This document shows positions 1 to 5,500 of a stretch of DNA of 5,500 nucleotides, in pieces. The position numbers were made by a program, and so were the translations under genes. Source of the DNA: Pseudohongiella sp. Lineage in GTDB: Bacteria > Pseudomonadota > Gammaproteobacteria > Pseudomonadales > Pseudohongiellaceae. The notes below the pieces were generated by a model, which searched no databases, had not been told where the DNA came from, and was given only the letters and a program-made list of their open reading frames with translations. The stretch lies in contig JAUSPW010000220.1 in the NCBI GenBank assembly GCA_030652635.1, positions 1 to 5,500 of the forward strand, given 5' to 3'. Position 1 is the first letter of the stretch; every line of letters begins with the position of its first letter.

Positions 1-564
1 TATTCTGGAAGGCCAGTTCATGTGCATGGCGGCATCGGACTTTAGTAATGAGTCTTCCCAGTTCCAGCCATCCAGTTTGAATACGCTGGATCTGCCTGAA
101 ATCAAACCGCCTTCCGGGGTGACACCTGCCGTCAGAATACCGTTAAACCGGAAAGTTGGTATCAATTCGGAATCGGTGTTGTAGGCGATCGCCGAGCGCA
201 CACTGGCATTGATATCGCCGGTTTCAACCACATCGTTGGTGGCACGCAGATTGGCCACTTCCGATAGACCCAACTCGGTATTGGGCAACACAAATCCCGG
301 ATACACATGCAATCCTTGCAGATTGATGAGCTGGTGATTAAAAAATTCGGGGCGATTGTTATCAGTACCCACATAGGTGATCACCCCCTTATCAATGGCC
401 AGCACACCGTTATTGATGACGGTACCATCGCCCACATGAATCGTGGCATTGGTGATTGCAATGGGTTCCGCCTGATCGGGTGCTGGCGTTGGCACTATGG
501 CCTGCGACATGGGTACGGAAACTGTCAGCAACGTTGTCAGGATTAAAGCTGAGTAGGTGCGCAT
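1..564 (-). CDS. Exported amidohydrolase-like protein, second gene of operon (3' end beyond window)
   Basis: The minus-strand frame is open from the ATG at 564-562 to the window edge, giving 188 codons with no stop, so the C-terminus is missing. The protein starts with a typical signal peptide (MRTYSALILTTLL..., likely cut after A22 in SQA-IV), so it should be periplasmic or secreted. Residues about 34-90 look like the N-terminal beta-sandwich strand pattern of the amidohydrolase superfamily (ITNATIHVGDG, then VYPG at 87-90). Where active members carry PGxIDxHxH, this protein has PGFVLPNTE, so both metal-binding His are replaced (N95, E97). Later motifs such as RATND (107-111), IAYNTDSE (126-133), VTPEGGLISG (148-157) and LDGWNWED (164-171) match, from memory, a subgroup of uncharacterised exported amidohydrolases often encoded next to a protein of about 1000 residues. 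It follows the large amidohydrolase gene by 3 nt and is almost certainly co-translated with it. Substrate unknown; it may be a non-catalytic partner, or bind metal differently. Confidence 0.87.
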   Translation of the reverse strand, partial: MRTYSALILTTLLTVSVPMSQAIVPTPAPDQAEPIAITNATIHVGDGTVINNGVLAIDKGVITYVGTDNNRPEFFNHQLINLQGLHVYPGFVLPNTELGLSEVANLRATNDVVETGDINASVRSAIAYNTDSELIPTFRFNGILTAGVTPEGGLISGRSSVFKLDGWNWEDSLLKSDAAMHMNWPSRI

Positions 565-567
565 GGT

Positions 568-3507
568 TTACTCCTGTTTTGCTGCAGTAATTTTGGAAAT
601 GATTCTGGCACGTTCATCGGCAATGTTGCGTCGTAACTGTAGATCGCGCGCACGATCAAAATAGGCAACGCCATCTACCCAGGTGGTTTGTGCCAAGGCA
701 TACACAGACAAAGGATGGTCATTCCACAGCACCAGGTCAGCGTCTTTACCGACCCGGATACTGCCCATTCTGTCGTCGAGATGCAGCAATTTGGCAGGAT
801 TCAGAGTGACCATTTTTAAGGCATCTGACTCGCTGACTTCTCCATACTTGACCATTTTTCCGGCTTCCTGATTCAGGCGGCGCGACATCTCTGCGTCGTC
901 TGAGTTCAATGCCACCACCATACCGGCCTGTTGCATCAGGGCCGCATTGTAGGGAATGGCCTCACGCACCTCCCATTTATAAGCCCACCAATCGGCAAAG
1001 GTAGAACCACCGGCCCCATGTTCTGCCATTTTGTCAGCGACTTTGTAACCTTCCAGAATGTGCGTGAAAGTGTTGATCGTAAAATCAAAACTGTCTGCCA
1101 CATGCAGCAGCATATTGATCTCTGACTGTACGTAGGAATGCGCTGTCACGTAACGCTCACCGTTTAATACTTCCAGCATGGCCTCATTAACCAGATCACG
1201 CCGCGGGGCAAGTGCGCTGCGACGCTGTGAGGCAGACAAGGCGTTGTAGTTGTTCCAACGCTGTTCATACTCACGCGCCTGACTGAAGGCATCAATAAAA
1301 ACCTGCTCCACACCCATGCGGGTCTGGGGATAACGCAGAGAAGCCGGATTGGTGCTGCGTTTAACGTTTTCACCCAGTGCAAATTTGATGAACTCGGCAC
1401 CATTTTCAATGCGCAAGCCTTGTGGACTGAGTCCCCAGCGCATTTTGATCAAGGACGATTGTCCGCCAATCGGATTGGCCGAACCGTGTAACTGCTGCGC
1501 GGCGACAACACCCCCTGCGAGGTTGCGATAGATATTGACGTCTTGCGAGTCGACCACATCGCGGATGCGCACCATGCTGGAGTTAGTCGCGCCTTCATTG
1601 ATTGCAAACAATGCAATATGGGTATGCTCATCAATGATGCCGGGCGTCAGATGCTGGCCTGTACCATCAACGACCATCGCATTACCTGCATCAAGATTGT
1701 TACCAACAGCGGCGATCTTGCCCGCGCGAACCAATACATCCGTCTGTATGATGCCTGCGTCTTCGTTGGTCCACACCGTGGCACCGCGAATCAGAGTATC
1801 TTCTTGCACTGGCAAGGTTTCGCTGCCATAAGCGGCAAAGGGATACATAACCGGCGATGGCAAGGCTACTGCAGCGTCATCTGCAGCCTGTTGTTCACTG
1901 ACCACTTCCGGCAGATCGGCAACACGACTCAACTGCCAGGTAATGGCCTCACCCGTTGCGGTCAAGCCGCTGCCCTGCCAACCATTGGTATTTGCCCAAC
2001 CGCTCAGTCTGGTGCTGCCGGCATCATCTGCAAGACCAAAATTGATGGTCATCAATTCAGGCGTCAAGTTTATCGAGATATGAGCACCCTCAATTGCGTT
2101 ATCACCCGTGGCTTCCATCAATTTGCCGTCGGGCTTGCCCGCTTTAAAATCAATATTCACGGCCAGTCGACGCTCACCTGCGAGCAACTCATAGCGACCA
2201 CGATGCGACTCAGTACTGTCTGACAGCACAAAGCGCTCACCCTGCACCCAGTTCTCTAACAGTCGGGTGCCATCATCAAACAAAGGGCCGGATGCCACCA
2301 AAAGATTGGCGAGACGACCCGTTTGCAGGCTGCCCACACGATCGTCGACGCTCAACATCTCGGCGGGCACTTGTGTCAACGCCGCGATTGCCACGTCGGC
2401 TGGCAAACCATTACGCACGGACAACCGAATATTGTCGTGAAATTTTTGTTCTGCACCCGCACTGGTAATTGCAAACCGGATGCCCTGCTCGTGCAGTAAA
2501 CGCAAATTGAAGGGTGCCAGCTCCCAGTGTTTCAAGTCGGTGAAAGACACATCGTCCGCCACAAACGGATCGGCCACCTCAGGTGCGTCCGGAAAATTCA
2601 CCGGCACAATCAAACTGGCACCTGTTGCTGCCAACTCTGGTGCGCGTTGATAGGCATCGTTACCCGTTTTAATCAGATACTCGGCACCAACCTCTCTGGC
2701 GACTTCATGCAAGGTAAGTGCCTGATGCCAATTGCCTACTTCCATGACTTGCGGCAAAGACCGGTTTTTTATCCAGGCTTCCAAAGATTCGTCCACAAAG
2801 GGTCGTGGATTATGTTGTTCAAACCACTGAGCATCCAGGTAGGTTTGACGAAGTAGCGCGATGGCGCCCATCAAGGATGACGGCAGTGACTGCCGTGAAC
2901 TGCCTTTGCTCAGCGAATAATGTGCAGCGGCATCCGACAATAAAACAGACTCATTGGCATTTTTACTGCCGAGCTGAACCAGACTCGACGTGCCTCTGGC
3001 GATACCATCAGCGCGCAAACTCAGCACGGTGGTAAAACCCAGTTTGCGCAGTTCCTCGGCGCGTTTCTGATCAGGTTTGAACTCTTCGACAGCGCGGTAA
3101 TGTGCACGAATGGCATCGTTGGCGTTATACGCCAAGCCGCTGGATTCCAAAACCTCCGCCCCTCCTCCCGCAGCAGGGCGCCCAGGTGCAGGCAGGCCAT
3201 AACCGGTGTTTATGTCGATCAAGCCCGGATAGACATACCGGCCGGCCAGATCAATCACAAAAAAGCCTGCCGGCACGGTGGCAGAAGACAGCACATCCAC
3301 AATGACGCCATCACGGATCAATAAGGTGCCATTCTCGAGCATTTGACCGCCTGGCAGATAAAGCGTCGCCCCGGTCAGTGCAAGCGCTTCGTTGCGATTA
3401 TCTGCAATGCCGTTGGGTCTTGCGGTTTCTTGCGCAAACACCAAGGACGTTGTTGTGATCAATACCACCAGACTCACAACGACACGTCTGATTAAAAAAT
3501 TCACCAT
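568..3507 (-). CDS. Exported two-module amidohydrolase (N-terminal module degenerate, C-terminal module active-type)
   Basis: This is a 979-residue protein with a signal peptide (MVNFLIRRVVVSLVVLI..., likely cut after A25 in VFA-QE), so it acts outside the cytoplasm. Two amidohydrolase modules follow one another. Module 1 (about 43-425) has the fold-typical start GATLYLPGGQML, YPGLID at 93-98 and the end motif DDRVGSLQTGRLANLLV (388-404), but has N100-T-G102 in place of HxH and no clear metal ligands further on. Residues about 435-530 form a beta-rich linker. Module 2 (about 571-955) carries GIIDEHTH (H628, H630), a candidate bridging lysine K708 in FIKFALGEN, H790 in TAHSY, H816 in THILEGYK and D870 in LNSDD, the usual binuclear metal set. 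It closes with TLNPAKLLHLDDRMGSIRVGKDADLVLW. The family resembles imidazolonepropionase/prolidase-like hydrolases that cut amide or dipeptide bonds; the actual substrate cannot be read from sequence. It is first in a two-gene operon; GGAG at 3518-3515 supports the start. Confidence 0.93.
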   Translation of the reverse strand: MVNFLIRRVVVSLVVLITTTSLVFAQETARPNGIADNRNEALALTGATLYLPGGQMLENGTLLIRDGVIVDVLSSATVPAGFFVIDLAGRYVYPGLIDINTGYGLPAPGRPAAGGGAEVLESSGLAYNANDAIRAHYRAVEEFKPDQKRAEELRKLGFTTVLSLRADGIARGTSSLVQLGSKNANESVLLSDAAAHYSLSKGSSRQSLPSSLMGAIALLRQTYLDAQWFEQHNPRPFVDESLEAWIKNRSLPQVMEVGNWHQALTLHEVAREVGAEYLIKTGNDAYQRAPELAATGASLIVPVNFPDAPEVADPFVADDVSFTDLKHWELAPFNLRLLHEQGIRFAITSAGAEQKFHDNIRLSVRNGLPADVAIAALTQVPAEMLSVDDRVGSLQTGRLANLLVASGPLFDDGTRLLENWVQGERFVLSDSTESHRGRYELLAGERRLAVNIDFKAGKPDGKLMEATGDNAIEGAHISINLTPELMTINFGLADDAGSTRLSGWANTNGWQGSGLTATGEAITWQLSRVADLPEVVSEQQAADDAAVALPSPVMYPFAAYGSETLPVQEDTLIRGATVWTNEDAGIIQTDVLVRAGKIAAVGNNLDAGNAMVVDGTGQHLTPGIIDEHTHIALFAINEGATNSSMVRIRDVVDSQDVNIYRNLAGGVVAAQQLHGSANPIGGQSSLIKMRWGLSPQGLRIENGAEFIKFALGENVKRSTNPASLRYPQTRMGVEQVFIDAFSQAREYEQRWNNYNALSASQRRSALAPRRDLVNEAMLEVLNGERYVTAHSYVQSEINMLLHVADSFDFTINTFTHILEGYKVADKMAEHGAGGSTFADWWAYKWEVREAIPYNAALMQQAGMVVALNSDDAEMSRRLNQEAGKMVKYGEVSESDALKMVTLNPAKLLHLDDRMGSIRVGKDADLVLWNDHPLSVYALAQTTWVDGVAYFDRARDLQLRRNIADERARIISKITAAKQE
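571..575 (-). promoter_or_regulatory. Ribosome binding site of the second amidohydrolase gene
   Basis: AGGAG lies 6 nt before the ATG at 564. It sits within the last codons of the upstream gene, directly before that gene's TAA stop (570-568). A ribosome terminating on the large gene therefore stands on the start site of the next, which suggests translational coupling and fixes the start at 564. Confidence 0.8.
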
Positions 3508-3514
3508 GGGTACA

Positions 3515-3518
3515 CTCC
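3515..3518 (-). promoter_or_regulatory. Ribosome binding site of the large amidohydrolase gene
   Basis: GGAG sits 7 nt before the ATG at 3507-3505. Together with the signal peptide that starts right at this Met, it supports the chosen start. Confidence 0.7.
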
Positions 3519-3539
3519 GATGTGGCGAGGTAAAACGCC

Positions 3540-3568
3540 ATCATAGAAGCTTGGTGGGAAGAGTTCAA
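3540..3568 (-). promoter_or_regulatory. Sigma-70-type promoter of the amidohydrolase operon
   Basis: On the minus strand, TTGAAC (3568-3563, four of six to TTGACA) is followed after exactly 17 nt by TATGAT (3545-3540, five of six to TATAAT). Transcription would start near 3533, giving a 5' leader of about 27 nt before the ATG at 3507. It is the only good promoter match between the receptor terminator and the gene start. The -35 box overlaps the T-tract of that terminator by two bases. No operator was recognised. Confidence 0.65.
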
Positions 3569-3610
3569 AAAAAAACGCCTGTTGGCTGAGGGTCAGCATA
3601 CAACAGGCGT
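3567..3610 (-). terminator. Intrinsic terminator of the chemoreceptor gene
   Basis: On the minus strand, a 10-bp perfect stem (arms 3610-3601 and 3584-3575, ACGCCTGTTG with CAACAGGCGT) encloses a second 5-bp stem (3597-3593 with 3589-3585, GCTGA/TCAGC) closed by a 3-nt loop, with a 3-nt bulge between the two. Nine T's follow (3575-3567). It lies about 40 nt past the receptor stop codon. No T-run follows on the plus strand, so it works in one direction only. Confidence 0.92.
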
Positions 3611-3636
3611 AAATACTACATACCAACCGCAGTATT

Positions 3637-3660
3637 GCGATCAGCCAGCGATCAGGCTGA
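3637..3660. repeat. Short direct and inverted repeat over the chemoreceptor stop codon
   Basis: GCGATCAG occurs twice (3637-3644 and 3648-3655). Overlapping this, TCAGCC (3641-3646) pairs with GGCTGA (3655-3660) around an 8-nt loop that contains the receptor stop codon. No T-run follows, so it is not a terminator. It may be a chance repeat; no function is assigned. Confidence 0.35.
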
Positions 3661-5196
3661 AAACTGAGCGACCATCTCGCGCAGCGACGTGACATCGCCA
3701 ACGAGGTGTTTGCTCGCTTCGGACGTCAAGGTAGACGCTTCACTTGTACGTTCTGAGTGTGTCTGAATATTCACCAGATTGCGTGTCACCTCTTCAGCGA
3801 CCGCACTTTGCTCCTCAACGGCAGTCGCGACCTGAAAGGTCATATTTCTGATCGACGACACTGCCTGGCTGATGCTGCTGTAGGAATTGCCGGCGGCCTC
3901 ATTAAAGTGCACACACTGCTGCGCCTTGTCCTGCGCCTCGCCGATGCTGGTAATACAGGTGCGCGTACTGGACTGAACTTTATTTATCAAGGCTTTGATT
4001 TCCACTGTCGATTTCTGAGTACGACTGGCGAGCGTGCGTACTTCGTCCGCGACCACCGCAAATCCACGACCCTGCTCACCAGCGCGTGCGGCCTCAATAG
4101 CAGCATTCAATGCCAACAGATTTGTTTGTTCTGCAATGCTGTTGATCACCTCAACAACAGACCCGATGGCAGTGCTGTCCTGACCAAGTTCCTGAACCAA
4201 CTGGGTAATCTCGTCGATATTGCGGGCTAGCAAGGTCGTGGCGGACTGACTCTGTTGAATCGATGCATGCCCCTGATTCACGCTCAATTCTGCCTCTTCT
4301 GCAGCGGATGACGTATTGGTGGTGTTTGATGACACCTCATTGATGGCACTGGACATTTCAGTCACCGCCGAGGAAACCGATGCCAACTCAGCCTGCTGAC
4401 GCTGAATCGCAGTGTCGGTCGCCTGCACCGCCCGCGCAGAATTATTGGCAATTTCTGATAAACGGTTCGATGACTCATCAACGCGAGTCAAAATGGTATC
4501 GATTCTGGACTTATTAAACTTGAGTGCCAGTTCTATCCAGCCAAGTTCGTCGTTTCTGCCCGTGTAAACTGCACGGGCGAGGGGATCTGAGGTAATCGCC
4601 TGACATTTGTCCAAGACTGAATTGAGCTGGCTGGCCAAGGCCAGGTTGACACCCAAGCCTATTAATACCAATCCGAGCCCGGCCATTAGTTTTAATGCCA
4701 CTGAGTCGATGGGCATTAACATCACCGCTATCGCAAGCACACCTGTAAGCAGTTGTGCCACATGTTGTTTCTGTCGCCATCCCAACAAAGCCTGAAGACT
4801 GACGCGTGTACCGGAGACCAGCTTCTTATACAGCGCGATGGCATTATCAACATGGGTTTCTTCAGGGCTGACGCGCACAGATTGATAACCCACCACCTGA
4901 CCATGCTCCTGCACGGGCGTTACATAGGCATCTACCCAATAAAAATCACCGTTTTTACAGCGGTTTTTGACCATTCCCATCCAGGCGTTACCGGACTGAA
5001 CAGTCGACCAAAGTGATTTAAATGCATCTTTTGGCATATCACCATGGCGCACCAGATTGTGAGGAGATCCGATCAAATCTTGTTCAGCAAACCCGGATAT
5101 ATCAATAAACTCTTTGTTGGCATAGGTGATATAGCTTCTTAAGTCGGTAGTGGAAACCAGCTTTTGTGTTGAGCTGAATCGGCGGCGTTGTGACAT
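3652..5196 (-). CDS. Aer-like PAS methyl-accepting chemotaxis protein (energy/redox taxis receptor)
   Basis: This is a 514-residue cytoplasmic-sensor chemoreceptor. Residues about 14-112 are a PAS domain very like that of E. coli Aer, with LVSTTDLRSYITYAN, PHNLVRHGDMPK and KNGDFYWV. Residues matching the Aer FAD pocket are present: N27, R50, H51, D53 and W63. Two hydrophobic segments (about 145-161 and 165-188) joined by only a few residues form a membrane hairpin with no periplasmic domain. A HAMP-like stretch follows (about 189-240, with the DELG motif), then a long coiled coil. The conserved signalling tip lies at about 354-390 (QTNLLALNAAIEAARAGEQG, then GFAVVADEVRTLA), which binds CheA and CheW. 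The C-terminus (VAQFSA) has no CheR/CheB-tethering pentapeptide, as in Aer. Expected role: sensing redox state through bound FAD and steering the flagellar motor. The frame continues upstream to a TTG at 5238, but the ATG at 5196 fits family length, has AAGGA upstream, and the predicted transcript starts near 5238. Confidence 0.94.
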   Translation of the reverse strand: MSQRRRFSSTQKLVSTTDLRSYITYANKEFIDISGFAEQDLIGSPHNLVRHGDMPKDAFKSLWSTVQSGNAWMGMVKNRCKNGDFYWVDAYVTPVQEHGQVVGYQSVRVSPEETHVDNAIALYKKLVSGTRVSLQALLGWRQKQHVAQLLTGVLAIAVMLMPIDSVALKLMAGLGLVLIGLGVNLALASQLNSVLDKCQAITSDPLARAVYTGRNDELGWIELALKFNKSRIDTILTRVDESSNRLSEIANNSARAVQATDTAIQRQQAELASVSSAVTEMSSAINEVSSNTTNTSSAAEEAELSVNQGHASIQQSQSATTLLARNIDEITQLVQELGQDSTAIGSVVEVINSIAEQTNLLALNAAIEAARAGEQGRGFAVVADEVRTLASRTQKSTVEIKALINKVQSSTRTCITSIGEAQDKAQQCVHFNEAAGNSYSSISQAVSSIRNMTFQVATAVEEQSAVAEEVTRNLVNIQTHSERTSEASTLTSEASKHLVGDVTSLREMVAQFSA

Positions 5197-5206
5197 GATT
5201 GTTTTG

Positions 5207-5211
5207 TCCTT
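5207..5211 (-). promoter_or_regulatory. Ribosome binding site of the chemoreceptor gene
   Basis: AAGGA lies 10 nt before the ATG at 5196-5194, slightly further than ideal. The in-frame TTG at 5238 has no such sequence ahead of it, so this site favours the ATG. Confidence 0.55.
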
Positions 5212-5243
5212 GTTATCGGAAGACCGTTTGGTCAACAAACCAT

Positions 5244-5271
5244 CTATCGGCCGTCGCTCACAAAAACTGTA
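5244..5271 (-). promoter_or_regulatory. Candidate sigma-28 (FliA) promoter of the chemoreceptor gene
   Basis: On the minus strand, TACAGTTT (5271-5264, seven of eight to TAAAGTTT) and GCCGATAG (5251-5244, seven of eight to GCCGATAA) are separated by 12 nt. The enterobacterial FliA spacer is 11, so spacing is one longer than the classic value. Transcription would begin near 5237, about 40 nt before the ATG. A FliA promoter is what is expected for a chemoreceptor in a flagellated gammaproteobacterium. Confidence 0.6.
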
Positions 5272-5288
5272 GGGATATCCTTACTTCT

Positions 5289-5316
5289 TTGCAAAATACA
5301 TGATCTACCTTAAACT
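5289..5316 (+). promoter_or_regulatory. Weak candidate sigma-70 promoter of the SRAP gene
   Basis: TTGCAA (5289-5294) and TAAACT (5311-5316) are 16 nt apart, each four of six to consensus. A start near 5323 would leave a leader of about 45 nt before the ATG at 5369 and exclude the upstream ATG at 5300. In an AT-rich stretch such a match can arise by chance. No LexA box (CTGT-N8-ACAG) was found in the divergent region. Confidence 0.25.
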
Positions 5317-5368
5317 TTTTAAAAAACCAACCAGAAATCCGCTGCCAGCCAGCATTCCGGACAATGCC

Positions 5369-5500
5369 ATGTGTGGACGTTTTAACGTATTCGACTCACC
5401 TGAGGTGCAACTGCTGCTCAAATTATTAGCTGTTGAAGGTGCGCAATTGCGCTATTCCGGGGACATTGCGCCAGGCGCGACCATTTCTATCATTCGCCAG
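5369..5500 (+). CDS. SRAP-family (YedK/HMCES-like) abasic-site protein, 5' part
   Basis: Only the first 44 codons are in the window; the frame is open at the edge. The protein begins MCGRFNV, the hallmark of SRAP proteins, in which removal of Met exposes Cys2 to form a thiazolidine link with abasic sites in single-stranded DNA. The segment DIAPGATISIIRQ (32-44) matches the conserved APG strand that follows in the family (NVAPGT in E. coli YedK, from memory). It would act on DNA in the cytoplasm, shielding abasic sites. It is transcribed away from the chemoreceptor and shares a 172-bp intergenic region with it. The frame extends upstream to another ATG at 5300, adding 23 residues (MIYLKLFKKPTRN...) that would bury the catalytic Cys, and neither start has a good Shine-Dalgarno sequence. 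I chose 5369 on the family's need for an N-terminal Cys. The rest of the active site lies beyond the window. Confidence 0.85.
   Translation, partial: MCGRFNVFDSPEVQLLLKLLAVEGAQLRYSGDIAPGATISIIRQ

Noticed and set aside
1543..2223. A 226-codon plus-strand open frame antisense to the large amidohydrolase
   Set aside because: It lies wholly opposite a well-supported coding region with recognisable motifs, and its translation shows no family features and is rich in Cys, His and Arg as expected of an antisense shadow.
3757..4230. A 157-codon plus-strand open frame antisense to the chemoreceptor
   Set aside because: It overlaps the most conserved part of the receptor signalling domain; no recognisable protein features or ribosome binding site were seen.
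5197..5238. Longer chemoreceptor start at a TTG (5238), adding 14 residues
   Set aside because: No Shine-Dalgarno precedes the TTG, the added residues are not part of the PAS domain, and the predicted sigma-28 transcript would start at about this point. The ATG at 5196 is preferred.
5221..5240. Small inverted repeats GACC-GTTT-GGTC and GTTTG-GTCAA-CAAAC in the receptor leader
   Set aside because: Stems of 4-5 bp are common by chance and no regulator with this site could be named.
5197..5368. Possible LexA (SOS) box upstream of the SRAP gene
   Set aside because: A CTGT occurs at 5267-5270 but the partner ACAG at the required distance is absent, so SOS control is not supported by the sequence.
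1..5500. Defence system, CRISPR array, mobile element or integron
   Set aside because: No repeat array, transposase, integrase, toxin-antitoxin pair or terminal inverted repeats were seen. Every long stretch is explained by ordinary chromosomal genes.

Overview
The window looks like a chromosomal segment of a gammaproteobacterium, probably a free-living, motile, aerobic one. This is inferred from an Aer-type chemoreceptor with a FliA-like promoter, a pair of secreted amidohydrolases of a kind I associate with marine Gammaproteobacteria and Bacteroidota, and an SRAP/YedK-type gene. No insertion sequence, CRISPR array, tRNA, rRNA, integrase or other mobile-element signature is visible, and genus cannot be fixed from sequence alone.

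Layout. On the minus strand, bases 3568 to 1 hold a two-gene operon with a sigma-70-like promoter at 3540-3568. It begins with a 979-residue exported protein made of two amidohydrolase modules (568-3507). After a 3-nt gap comes a second exported amidohydrolase-like protein (1-564) whose C-terminal part lies outside the window. Of the three amidohydrolase modules seen, only the C-terminal half of the large protein keeps the metal-binding residues.

Upstream, also on the minus strand, is a 514-residue PAS-type methyl-accepting chemotaxis protein closely resembling the redox receptor Aer (3652-5196). It has its own candidate sigma-28 promoter (5244-5271) and ends in a strong intrinsic terminator (3567-3610). 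The T-tract of that terminator runs into the -35 box of the amidohydrolase operon promoter, so the two units are packed back to back but appear to be transcribed separately.

At the right edge, divergently on the plus strand, is the first 44 codons of an SRAP-family gene (5369-5500), a DNA-repair type protein that acts on abasic sites. The 172-bp divergent region (5197-5368) holds the receptor promoter and a weak candidate promoter for the SRAP gene.

Functionally the window is three ordinary units: secreted hydrolysis of an unknown small molecule, probably a dipeptide or other amide; energy or redox taxis; and abasic-site protection. I found no convincing new system. The best items for a second look are the active/degenerate amidohydrolase arrangement, the terminator-promoter overlap and the sigma-28-like promoter.
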